A DNA stretch of 10,896 bases from Polaribacter sp. (GTDB lineage Bacteria > Bacteroidota > Bacteroidia > Flavobacteriales > Flavobacteriaceae), in contig JANQTK010000253.1 of the NCBI GenBank assembly GCA_030731695.1, positions 1 through 10,896 of the forward strand. Reading direction: 5' to 3'. Below the pieces are notes generated by a model. The model was given only the letters and a program-made list of their open reading frames with translations. It was not told the DNA's origin and did not search any database. Position numbers and translations under genes: made by a program. Within the stretch, counting starts at the first letter, position 1. Every line of letters begins with the position of its first letter. Positions 1-6,835 of the stretch are shown here, one piece after another.

Positions 1-362
1 TAATCAACAATAATTATTCCTGCTTTCAAATCAATATCAGTGTATTGAATATTCGCTTCGTTATATAAAGTTACTTTTCTTTTTTTTGCATCTTGAATGG
101 TGTAATCTTTTGCAGTATGTGTAATGATATCCTCAATAGTTTCCTTTGGTTTTAAAGAATCTTTAGCGATTGTATCTTTCTTTTTTAAGAGCAAAGAATC
201 TTTCTTTACATTGATTTTTGGAAGCTCTTTGGATGGTTTTAGTGAATCCTTTTTTACTGCCGGAATTACAGTTTTATTTGTTGATTTTATATCTTGCGCA
301 AAGCCAGTCTTTGTAAAAAAGAAGACACAAAATAAAAGTATGTATGATAGGTTTGATTGCAA
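1..362 (-). CDS. lptD: LPS assembly outer-membrane protein LptD, N-terminal part (runs off the window)
   Basis: Reading the minus strand from 362 to 1 gives an uninterrupted 120-residue frame with no stop, so the gene continues beyond base 1. LptD is the outer-membrane barrel that inserts lipopolysaccharide at the cell surface. Residues 5-23 form a hydrophobic signal peptide ending TGFAQ. Residues 24-80 are a lysine-rich linker with KDSL units at 38-41, 54-57 and 67-70. From about residue 85 (KDYTIQDAKKRKVTLYNEAN) the sequence looks like the start of the periplasmic OstA/LptA-like domain typical of flavobacterial LptD. No ATG exists in this frame before an in-frame TAA upstream, so TTG at 362-360 is the best start: it places the signal peptide correctly. 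The gene is divergent from the amidase gene. Identification is from the N-terminal pattern only, as the barrel lies outside the window. Confidence 0.82.
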   Translation of the reverse strand, partial: MQSNLSYILLFCVFFFTKTGFAQDIKSTNKTVIPAVKKDSLKPSKELPKINVKKDSLLLKKKDTIAKDSLKPKETIEDIITHTAKDYTIQDAKKRKVTLYNEANIQYTDIDLKAGIIIVD

Positions 363-479
363 TGCTTTAAATACTATTTTTGTATAAAATTAAAAACGGC
401 TCACTTTTTGGAATACCAAATTCACGACGCCAAAATTAGTTAAATTTTATTGATGAACTTTTTGCAAAACCACAAATTT
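363..479. promoter_or_regulatory. Divergent intergenic region between lptD and the amidase gene
   Basis: This gap must carry the promoters for both divergent genes. On the minus strand, TAATTTTG at 438-431 matches the Bacteroidota -7 consensus TAnnTTTG exactly. The nearest upstream TTG (467-465) leaves a 26-base spacer, longer than the usual 17-23. A second minus-strand candidate pairs TTG (419-417) with TAATTTTA (392-385) at a 24-base spacer, which would start transcription close to the TTG start codon. On the plus strand only an imperfect TAAATTTT (441-448) is seen, with no TTG at proper spacing. A small inverted repeat, TTTGG (407-411) and CCAAA (416-420), lies in the middle. That promoters exist here follows from the divergent layout. 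The exact elements are uncertain. Confidence 0.35.
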
Positions 480-1559
480 ATGTTGAAACCACAAAACTTG
501 TTTTTTTTAACACTTTTAACGGTTTTTTTTTCCTTTTTTTCAACTCCAATAGTATCTCAAAAAACCTACACAATTGTTTTAGATGCTGGTCATGGAGGAA
601 AAGACCCCGGAAATTTAGGAAACGGTTTTCAGGAGAAAGATATTGCATTGAAAACGGCATTAGAAGTTGGACGACAATTATCAAAATTCGATAATATAAA
701 AGTAATTTATACCAGACAAGAAGATGTTTTTATCGATTTATGGAAAAGAGGCGCTATTGCAAATGATTCTAAAGCAACCTTATTTGTTTCTATTCATTGC
801 GATTCTCACACGTCAAATGCATACGGAGCAGGAACTTTTGTGTTGGGTTTACGAGGAAATAAAAAGAATTTCGAAATCGCAAAAAGAGAAAATGCTGTTG
901 TTTTATTAGAGGATAATTACCAAGAACGCTATCAGGGTTTTGATCCAAATTCTGCAGAGTCTGTCATTGGATTGTCACTTTTACAAGAAGAAAATTTAGA
1001 TAAAAGTCTAGAAATAGCAACTTTGGTGCAGCAAAATTTCACTCAAAAATTAAATCGTTTAGACCGAAAAGTAAAACAAGATAATTTTCAAGTACTGAGA
1101 GAAACCATCATGCCAAGTATTTTAATTGAATTGGGTTTTTTAACAAATAGAACTGAAGGTTCTTATTTGAATTCAGAAAAAGGGCAATCTCAAATGGCAA
1201 AAGCGATTGCTGATGCTATTAAAGATTATATTGATCATTTGAGAATGAATACCGTAAAAGAGGGAAACACACCAAAAATAATTTTAGAAAAGAATAGCAA
1301 TGAAGTTTTATTTAAAATTCAAATTGCTTCTGGAAAAAATAAAATTGAATTAAAACCATTCAATTTTAGCGGTTTAAAAGATGTTGAAGTAGTGCAAACA
1401 GGCGATTTTTTTAAGTATTATTACGGAACAACATCTAATTACAAAGAGGCGCAAGAAAGTTTGAAAACTGCTCAAAATGCAGGATTTTCAACAGCATTTA
1501 TGGTCGCGTTTAAAGGAGAAGAGAAAATATCAGTTTCAGATGCATTGAAATTGAATTAA
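480..1559 (+). CDS. N-acetylmuramoyl-L-alanine amidase (Amidase_3) with C-terminal SPOR-like domain
   Basis: This is a zinc amidase that cuts the bond between MurNAc and L-alanine of peptidoglycan in the periplasm, and so acts in cell separation or wall turnover. The 359-residue product from ATG 480 has a signal peptide (MLKPQNLFFLTLL to VSQ). The Amidase_3 domain covers about residues 31-253. Its zinc ligands are visible as His in LDAGHGG, Glu in QEKDIAL and His in VSIHCDSH, and the catalytic Glu lies in ILIELGF. Residues about 275-350, starting at VLFKIQIASG, resemble a SPOR peptidoglycan-binding domain, a common arrangement in Bacteroidota. An upstream ATG at 453 and a TTG at 450 share the frame. 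I prefer 480 because it gives a normal short, lysine-bearing signal-peptide start. The mlaD-like gene follows after 54 bp. Function is secure, the start less so. Confidence 0.93.
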   Translation: MLKPQNLFFLTLLTVFFSFFSTPIVSQKTYTIVLDAGHGGKDPGNLGNGFQEKDIALKTALEVGRQLSKFDNIKVIYTRQEDVFIDLWKRGAIANDSKATLFVSIHCDSHTSNAYGAGTFVLGLRGNKKNFEIAKRENAVVLLEDNYQERYQGFDPNSAESVIGLSLLQEENLDKSLEIATLVQQNFTQKLNRLDRKVKQDNFQVLRETIMPSILIELGFLTNRTEGSYLNSEKGQSQMAKAIADAIKDYIDHLRMNTVKEGNTPKIILEKNSNEVLFKIQIASGKNKIELKPFNFSGLKDVEVVQTGDFFKYYYGTTSNYKEAQESLKTAQNAGFSTAFMVAFKGEEKISVSDALKLN

Positions 1560-1613
1560 ATTGAAGGCTTTTCAACCAAAAATTATTAGTAATATTGTTA
1601 TAAATTTTTACAT

Positions 1614-2576
1614 ATGTCTAAAGAATTAAAAACCGGAGTTATTGCAATTCTAATCATCATAATTTTTATTTGGGGATTCAATTTTTTGAATGGTCAAAAT
1701 ATTTTTCAACCTAGTAAAAGACAGTTTCTTGTCGAATATAATAATGTTGGAGGTTTAACAGAAGCAAGTTCTGTATTTGTTAATGGATTAAAAGTTGGTG
1801 GTGTAGACAATATAGATTTCAATCCAAACCCAAATAAAAAAGGTCAAATGCTAGTGAAATTTTCATTAGAAAATGGATTTAAATTCACAAAAAGTAGCAT
1901 TGTAAAAATCTACTCTCCCAATCCATTATCAGGGTCAAATTTAGTTTTGATTCCTAGTTATGAAGGAGATGAAGCAAAAGATGGAGATTATTTATTAGGC
2001 GAAGTTGAAGAGGGTTTATTTTCTGCAATAGGTGCAAGATTAGATCCTATTCAAATTAAATTAGAACGTGTTTTGGAAAGTGCAGATGTATCATTCAAAA
2101 ATTTTAATAATTTGCTCGATAAAAAAACAACCAATAGCATTCAAAATTCATTTGAAGAAATTGAACTTGCCATCATTGATTTAAGAGCAACAATAGCATC
2201 TGTAAATTCAATTGTAGATTCAAATTCTTCAAACTTAAAAGAAACGTTGAAAAATACGAATCAAATTACTCAAAATTTATCAAAAGTTACAGATACGTTA
2301 GCGAATTCTAATTTGGGAGAAATTATGAGAAAAGCAGAACATACTTTAACTTCAGTAAATTCAATTTTAGATGGAATTAACAACGGAAAAGGAACAGCAG
2401 GAAAATTATTGAATGACGATGCTTTGTATACAAATCTAACAGAAATGTCTCAAGAATTGGAAGAATTGTTGAGAGAAATGAAGTTAAATCCAAAACGATT
2501 TGTACATTTTTCATTATTTGGAAAAAAAGCAACACCTTATAAACCAGAAGTTAAGGAAGAGGAAGTTAAACAATAA
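1614..2576 (+). CDS. MlaD/MCE-family lipid transport substrate-binding subunit
   Basis: MCE proteins form rings that pass phospholipids or other lipids between inner and outer membrane, working with an ABC transporter (MlaE permease, MlaF ATPase). The 320-residue product has one N-terminal membrane anchor (residues 8-25, GVIAILIIIIFIWGFNFL). A single MCE domain follows at about 36-115, including NNVGGLTEASSVFVNGLKVG and the hydrophobic strand around SNLVLIPS. The rest (about 140-290) is a long helical, Asn/Ser/Leu-rich region expected to form a coiled tube. It contains a GKGTAGKLLNDDALYTNL segment and ends LNPKRFVHFSLFGKK, both familiar from Bacteroidota MlaD proteins. The tail is acidic and lysine-rich. 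No mlaE or mlaF lies beside it, so the transporter partner must be encoded elsewhere. It probably shares a transcript with the amidase gene (54-bp gap without a clear terminator). Confidence 0.9.
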   Translation: MSKELKTGVIAILIIIIFIWGFNFLNGQNIFQPSKRQFLVEYNNVGGLTEASSVFVNGLKVGGVDNIDFNPNPNKKGQMLVKFSLENGFKFTKSSIVKIYSPNPLSGSNLVLIPSYEGDEAKDGDYLLGEVEEGLFSAIGARLDPIQIKLERVLESADVSFKNFNNLLDKKTTNSIQNSFEEIELAIIDLRATIASVNSIVDSNSSNLKETLKNTNQITQNLSKVTDTLANSNLGEIMRKAEHTLTSVNSILDGINNGKGTAGKLLNDDALYTNLTEMSQELEELLREMKLNPKRFVHFSLFGKKATPYKPEVKEEEVKQ

Positions 2577-2599
2577 ATTAAACGTATAAAAACAATCAA

Positions 2600-3916
2600 A
2601 TGCACTATTTACCAAATATTTTATTTGCAATTGCACTAGCAATTGGGTTCGGTTTTTTTGCGATGAATGTTCGCAAATTGTTCAGAAATATTCGTTTAGG
2701 AAAAGACATAAACAGAACAGATAACAAATCTGCTCGACTCAAAAACATGCTTAAAATTGCTTTTGGACAATCAAAAATGGTGAGAAGACCCATTTCTGGA
2801 TTGTTACATTTGGTAGTTTATGTTGGATTTATCATTATCAACATAGAAGTTTTAGAAATCGTAATTGATGGATTATTTGGAACACACAGACTTTTTCAAG
2901 ATATTTTAGGAACCAATTTCTATGGTATTTTAATTGGTACTTTTGAAGTTTTAGCTGTGTTGGTTTTAGTAGCAGTTTTTGTTTTTTGGACAAGAAGAAA
3001 TGTAGTAAAAATAAAACGATTTTTGAGCGCTGAAATGAAAGGTTGGCCAAAAAATGATGGAAATTTTATCCTTTATTTTGAAGTGGTTTTGATGACGTTG
3101 TTTTTAACCATGAATGCAACTGACGCTCCTTTTCAAGAAGCAGGAGTTGGAAATGTAATTAGTCAATTCATTGCTCCAATTTTTGACGGTTTTTCTGTTG
3201 AAACACTCCATACAATTGAAAGAACAGCTTGGTGGTTTCATATTTTAGGGATTTTAGTATTCTTGAATTATTTATACTATTCAAAACATTTGCATATTTT
3301 ATTGGCTTTTCCAAATACCTATTTTGCCAATTTAAATCCAAAAGGGCAATTTACCAATTTAGAAGCAGTCACCAAAGAAGTAAAATTAATGATGGATCCT
3401 TCTGTTGATCCATATGCAACTCCAACAGAAAATACTGAAAATCAGATTCCTGAAAAATTTGGTGCTTCAGACGTTGCAGATTTAAGTTGGGTTCAATTGC
3501 TAAATGCCTATACTTGTACAGAATGTGGTAGATGCACATCCTCTTGTCCTGCAAATTTGACTGGAAAAAAATTATCTCCTAGAAAAATTATGATGGACAC
3601 CAGAGATCGTTTAGAAGAAGTTGGAAAAAATATCGATGCAAATGGAGGAGTTTTTAAAGATGATGGAAAGCAGTTATTAAACGATTATATCACTCCTGAA
3701 GAATTATGGGCTTGTACAAGCTGTAATGCCTGTGTAGAAGAATGTCCTGTAAATATTGATCCATTGTCAATAATTGTCGATATGAGAAGGTATTTGGTAA
3801 TGGAGCAAAGTGCAGCACCACAATCATTAAACATGATGATGACAAACATCGAAAACAATGGAGCTCCTTGGCAATACAATCAACAAGATAGATTGAATTG
3901 GGTGAATGAAGAATAA
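2600..3916 (+). CDS. Membrane-bound (Fe-S)-binding oxidoreductase subunit (HdrD/GlpC-like N-terminal half)
   Basis: This is a 438-residue membrane electron-transfer protein. The N-terminal half has about five hydrophobic segments (near residues 4-24, 68-90, 108-130, 156-172 and 210-228). Histidines at 70, 204, 214, 230 and 232 could include heme b ligands, as in NarI-like or HdrE-like subunits, but this is inference. The C-terminal half carries two classic 4Fe-4S motifs: Cys 306, 309, 312, 316 (CTECGRCTSSCP) and Cys 372, 375, 378, 382 (CTSCNACVEECP). The CCG-domain gene follows 76 bp downstream. In HdrD or GlpC-type proteins the 4Fe-4S pair and CCG domains are fused, so the two products probably form one complex that exchanges electrons with the menaquinone pool. 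The physiological donor is unknown. The ATG at 2600 lies 23 bp after the mlaD-like gene, which suggests readthrough. Confidence 0.88.
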   Translation: MHYLPNILFAIALAIGFGFFAMNVRKLFRNIRLGKDINRTDNKSARLKNMLKIAFGQSKMVRRPISGLLHLVVYVGFIIINIEVLEIVIDGLFGTHRLFQDILGTNFYGILIGTFEVLAVLVLVAVFVFWTRRNVVKIKRFLSAEMKGWPKNDGNFILYFEVVLMTLFLTMNATDAPFQEAGVGNVISQFIAPIFDGFSVETLHTIERTAWWFHILGILVFLNYLYYSKHLHILLAFPNTYFANLNPKGQFTNLEAVTKEVKLMMDPSVDPYATPTENTENQIPEKFGASDVADLSWVQLLNAYTCTECGRCTSSCPANLTGKKLSPRKIMMDTRDRLEEVGKNIDANGGVFKDDGKQLLNDYITPEELWACTSCNACVEECPVNIDPLSIIVDMRRYLVMEQSAAPQSLNMMMTNIENNGAPWQYNQQDRLNWVNEE

Positions 3917-3933
3917 AAATTTTTAATGATGAA

Positions 3934-3976
3934 TTTTTAGTTTTAAGTTAAAGTACTAATAACTTAAGACTAAAAA
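3934..3976. repeat. Long imperfect inverted repeat (17-bp stem, 9-base loop) between the two Fe-S genes
   Basis: The left arm TTTTTAGTTTTAAGTTA (3934-3950) pairs with the right arm TAACTTAAGACTAAAAA (3960-3976) at every position except 3942/3968, which is a T-G (wobble in RNA). The loop is AAGTACTAA (3951-3959). The stem is AT-rich and has no T-run after its right arm on the plus strand. It is therefore not a classical terminator downstream of the first gene. It could attenuate, protect or process a shared mRNA. The role is inferred; the pairing is seen directly. Confidence 0.75.
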
Positions 3977-3992
3977 CTAAAAACTAAACACT
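3955..3992 (+). repeat. Seven-base tandem repeat (ACTAAAA type) ending at a start codon
   Basis: Five consecutive seven-base units are in perfect register: ACTAATA (3955), ACTTAAG (3962), ACTAAAA (3969), ACTAAAA (3976) and ACTAAAC (3983). A last partial ACT (3990-3992) directly precedes the ATG at 3993. Reverse-complement units (TTTTAGT at 3935, TTTAAGT at 3942) lie on the other side of a central AGTACT (3952-3957), and these make the inverted repeat of the same gap. A seven-base period is out of codon phase, so this is not remnant coding sequence. The A-rich units also form the leader of the downstream gene and may affect its translation. Confidence 0.75.
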
Positions 3993-4772
3993 ATGATAGT
4001 TCCAACAATGGCAGAAATGATGGCACAAGGCAAGCAACCAGAAGTGTTGTTTTGGGTAGGTGCTGCTGGAAGTTATGATGACAAAGCCAAAAAAATATCT
4101 AGGGCTTTTGTAAAAATTTTACATCAAGCAAAAGTTGATTTTGCCGTATTAGGTACTGAAGAATCTTCTACAGGAGATGCTGCAAAAAGAGCAGGGAATG
4201 AATTTTTATTTCAGATGCAAGCCTTAATGAATATTGAAATTTTGAATGCATACGAAGTAAAAACCATTGTAACTTGCGATCCACATTCATTCAATACACT
4301 CAAAAATGAATATCCAAGTTTGGGAGGAAACTATAAAGTGTATCATCATACACAATACATTCAAAAACTAATTACAGAAAATCGTCTTCAAATAAATGAT
4401 GAGACTTTAAAGGGCAAAAGACTTACTTTTCACGATCCTTGTTATTTAGGAAGAGCCAATGACGAATATGAATCTCCTCGAGATATAATCAGAAAATTAG
4501 GTGTAAACCTAACAGAAATGAAGCGTCATAAGTCAACAGCTTTATGTTGTGGAGCAGGAGGTGCTCAAATGTTTAAAGATGCTGAAAAAGGGGATAAAGA
4601 AGTAAATATTTTACGAACAGAAGATGCGTTGGAAACCAATCCTCAAATCATTGCAACTGGCTGTCCTTATTGCAAAACCATGATGGCTGATGGTGTAAAA
4701 TTCAAAGAAAAAGAGTCTGAAATTGTAGTAAAAGATATTGCTGAATTGATTGCGGAAGCGAATAATTTGTAA
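3993..4772 (+). CDS. CCG-domain (cysteine-rich) oxidoreductase subunit, HdrD/HdrB-like
   Basis: This 259-residue soluble protein matches the cysteine-rich CCG family found in heterodisulfide reductase, GlpC and lactate-utilisation LutA-type proteins. It would act with the upstream membrane Fe-S protein as the site passing electrons to or from a substrate. The second CCG motif is intact: Cys150 (HDPCYLGR), Cys185-Cys186-Gly (LCCGAGG), and Cys224 and Cys227 (GCPYC). The first motif is recognisable by position but has lost most cysteines: FWVGAAGSYD where relatives have GCAG, GTEESSTGD where relatives have SCTGD, and TCDPHSFNTL where relatives have CPHC. Only Cys95 remains near that site. The comparison with relatives is from memory of the family. 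The Ala and Ser residues are seen directly. The protein likely binds one cluster, not two. The substrate is unknown. Confidence 0.88.
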   Translation: MIVPTMAEMMAQGKQPEVLFWVGAAGSYDDKAKKISRAFVKILHQAKVDFAVLGTEESSTGDAAKRAGNEFLFQMQALMNIEILNAYEVKTIVTCDPHSFNTLKNEYPSLGGNYKVYHHTQYIQKLITENRLQINDETLKGKRLTFHDPCYLGRANDEYESPRDIIRKLGVNLTEMKRHKSTALCCGAGGAQMFKDAEKGDKEVNILRTEDALETNPQIIATGCPYCKTMMADGVKFKEKESEIVVKDIAELIAEANNL

Positions 4773-4798
4773 TTGATATATTTAAAAATATTGAATAC

Positions 4799-4819
4799 CC
4801 TTTTTATCAATGTAAAAGG
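4799..4819 (+). terminator. Weak hairpin in the gap before the PH-domain genes
   Basis: CCTTTT (4799-4804) can pair with AAAAGG (4814-4819) around a 9-base loop, 27 bp after the CCG gene stop. The stem is short and no T-run follows, so termination would be weak. It lies in the 58-bp gap that separates the redox pair from the next compact gene run. This gap is also the only roomy place for a promoter of that run. An imperfect -7-like TATATTTA lies at 4777-4784, with TTG at 4750-4752 (24-base spacer). Confidence 0.2.
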
Positions 4820-4830
4820 CATTTAAAATT

Positions 4831-5340
4831 ATGGTAAATTCTTTTCAAAATATTGCAGTGACCTCTTTCCCTGAGTTTGTTGAGAGTGAATTTAAACCGA
4901 TTGAAAAAAAGTATTTAAACGTTATTATTATTCATGTTTTTATCTTTTTTTTTATTTCTATTTTCGGTGTTTTTATTGTCGATTATACTAAAATAATTGA
5001 TATTTCAGCCATTTTATTGGATGTCTATTTTTCAATTCTAATCATTTTTGCACTCATTTTTTTGATGCAATTTTTAGGATTCAAAAAGCGAAAATATGTG
5101 GTTAGAGAAAAAGATATTTCTTATAAAAGTGGTTTGGTATTTAAAAAAACCACGACTGTTCCTTTTAATAGAATTCAACATTTAGAGATTGATCAAGGTC
5201 CAATTTCAAGGTTTTTTGATTTAGCAGTTTTAAGTGTTTTTACTGCAGGAAATAGCAGTGATGACTTAAAAATCAACGGATTAAAAAAAGAAGAAGCAGA
5301 AAAAATAAAAGAATTTATCAGTAATCAAATTGATGGTTAA
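4831..5340 (+). CDS. PH domain-containing membrane protein, YdbS-like (one bPH_2 domain)
   Basis: The 169-residue product has two membrane segments (about residues 30-50 and 58-82). A cytoplasmic bacterial pleckstrin-homology domain of the bPH_2 type follows (about 88-165). The diagnostic core is ISYKSGLVFKKTTTVPFNRI then QHLEIDQGP, ending with LSVFTAGN. It matches the small partner of the YdbS/YdbT pair known from Bacillus subtilis. There the ydbST genes belong to a cell-envelope stress regulon and are linked to protection from antimicrobial peptides; whether that role holds here is unknown. The following gene starts inside this one (8-bp overlap), which implies translational coupling and a shared complex. 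It opens the compact seven-gene run that includes menA and menC. Confidence 0.87.
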   Translation: MVNSFQNIAVTSFPEFVESEFKPIEKKYLNVIIIHVFIFFFISIFGVFIVDYTKIIDISAILLDVYFSILIIFALIFLMQFLGFKKRKYVVREKDISYKSGLVFKKTTTVPFNRIQHLEIDQGPISRFFDLAVLSVFTAGNSSDDLKINGLKKEEAEKIKEFISNQIDG

Positions 5341-6835
5341 TTCAACACAATTTTCTGAATATACAACGCAATCTAAAAAAGGCATTTTAGTTATTTATAT
5401 CCATCAAATTTATGGATTTTTAAAAGCCTTTTGGATTTTACTTTTTCTTTTCATTCAAAAATTTTCAAAATTTTCCGAAGTTTCTTTAACTTACATCTAT
5501 CTAGGGGTCACCTTTGTTTTATTGTTTTTTTTAGTCAGAGCTTTTTTAATTTTTAAAAATTTTCAGTTTAAAATAGTAAACAATCATTTTATTTTAAAAA
5601 AGGGTATACTCAAAAAAAACGCCCTTGAAATTCCTTTTGACAGAATACAAAACATCAATTTTAAGCAAAATATCATTCAGCAAATCATCAATGTTTACGA
5701 AGTAAATATTGAAACTGCAGGTTCTACTGAAGCCGAAATTTCAATCAAAGCCATGACTTTAGAGCAAGCCAATGCTTTAAAAAATGCCATTACAATCTTT
5801 GATACATCATACCAAAAATCGGAAGTTATACTAGAAGAAAAACCCTTATTAAGAATTGGTTTCGTAGAACTTTTGAAAGTAAGTCTAACCGAAAATCATT
5901 TTAAAAGTTTATTATTACTTTTTGCACTTTTAGTAGGTTTTTATCAGCAAATAAATCAACTTTTTGAAAGTTCAGGAAACAATGAATTGGTGGATGATTT
6001 TATCTCGAAAAATACGTCTGCATTTCAAGCAAGTATCATTGTTTTTATTATTATTATTTCAATACTTTTAGTAATAGTTGGCCTGCTGAGTTCGTTTATT
6101 AGAGTGTTTTTATCACATTTTAATTTAACGGTTTTCATCAAAAATGATACTCTGGAAATTGATCAAGGCTTAACAACAAAAAAATCAATTGTTTTAAAAA
6201 AGAACAAAGTTCAACACATTACCATTTCTACCAATCCAATAAAAGAAAAATTGGGTATTTCATTCATTACTTTTACACAAGCTGAAAGCGGAATTTCAAA
6301 AGAAAAAAAACAAGGAATTATAAAAATTGTTGGCTGTAAGTCAGTACAAATTTCCGCCATCAAAAACTTACTTTTTCCAAATGAAAATTTAGCTGATTTT
6401 GATGCAAATCAGGTAGATTCGTATTATAAAATTAGGTTGTATGTGAGAGTTTTTTTGGCTTTGTTATTCGTAAATACAGGGTTTTATTTTGGTGTAAATA
6501 ACCCTACTGTTTTTTTACTAAATATTCTTTTATTGCCAATTTTAGTCTTTTTAACTGAGTTGAAGTTCAAAAAAAGGACCTTTTTATTTTCTGACACATT
6601 ATTACAGATAAATTACGGTACAATCGAAACGCATCAAACCTTTTTGCCTTTGTATAAAATTCAGCATGTGAGTATAAAACAGACTATTTTTCAAGAAAGA
6701 AAAAATGTAGCAGACGTTGTTTTTCAAACAGCCTCTGGGAAATTAAAAATCCCTTGTCTAAAAGTTTCAGAAGCCTTAAAAATGGTTAATTTTGCATTAT
6801 ATAAAATAGAAACAAGCCAACAATCATGGATGTAA
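5333..6835 (+). CDS. PH domain-containing membrane protein, YdbT-like (three bPH_2 domains)
   Basis: This 500-residue membrane protein has hydrophobic segments near residues 28-42, 52-74, 190-206, 232-256, 370-388 and 392-409. Three bPH_2 repeats alternate with them. Repeat 1 (about 80-150) contains KKGILKKNALEIPFDRIQNI, repeat 2 (about 265-345) contains KSIVLKKNKVQHITI, and repeat 3 (about 415-490) contains THQTFLPLYKIQHVSI. The length and arrangement fit YdbT. The repeats also match the single domain of the preceding protein (PFNRIQHLEI), so the two genes together encode four units. ATG 5333 is chosen over the in-frame TTG at 5330. It overlaps the previous stop by 8 bp, and menA starts 10 bp before this gene ends. 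The molecular function of the family is not established. Confidence 0.87.
   Translation: MVNSTQFSEYTTQSKKGILVIYIHQIYGFLKAFWILLFLFIQKFSKFSEVSLTYIYLGVTFVLLFFLVRAFLIFKNFQFKIVNNHFILKKGILKKNALEIPFDRIQNINFKQNIIQQIINVYEVNIETAGSTEAEISIKAMTLEQANALKNAITIFDTSYQKSEVILEEKPLLRIGFVELLKVSLTENHFKSLLLLFALLVGFYQQINQLFESSGNNELVDDFISKNTSAFQASIIVFIIIISILLVIVGLLSSFIRVFLSHFNLTVFIKNDTLEIDQGLTTKKSIVLKKNKVQHITISTNPIKEKLGISFITFTQAESGISKEKKQGIIKIVGCKSVQISAIKNLLFPNENLADFDANQVDSYYKIRLYVRVFLALLFVNTGFYFGVNNPTVFLLNILLLPILVFLTELKFKKRTFLFSDTLLQINYGTIETHQTFLPLYKIQHVSIKQTIFQERKNVADVVFQTASGKLKIPCLKVSEALKMVNFALYKIETSQQSWM

Noticed and set aside
124..387. Plus-strand open frame of 87 codons at the start of the window
   Set aside because: It lies antisense to the lptD signal peptide and linker. 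Its Ser/Phe-rich product is just the complement of the Lys/Asp-rich lptD codons, while the minus frame has a signal peptide and family features.
407..420. Small inverted repeat TTTGG-AATA-CCAAA in the divergent gap
   Set aside because: Five-base arms are expected by chance in such AT-rich sequence, and no -7 element lies at proper spacing on the plus strand to make it a double promoter.
450..479. Earlier starts for the amidase (TTG 450, ATG 453)
   Set aside because: They add ten or nine residues before the signal peptide and make an unusually long n-region. ATG 480 gives a normal signal peptide. ATG 453 cannot be excluded.
1561..1575. Possible terminator hairpin after the amidase gene (TTGAA / TTCAA)
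   Set aside because: The stem is only five base pairs, mostly A-T, with no following T-run.
3955..3992. CRISPR-like array
   Set aside because: The units are seven bases with no spacers, so this is a simple tandem repeat.
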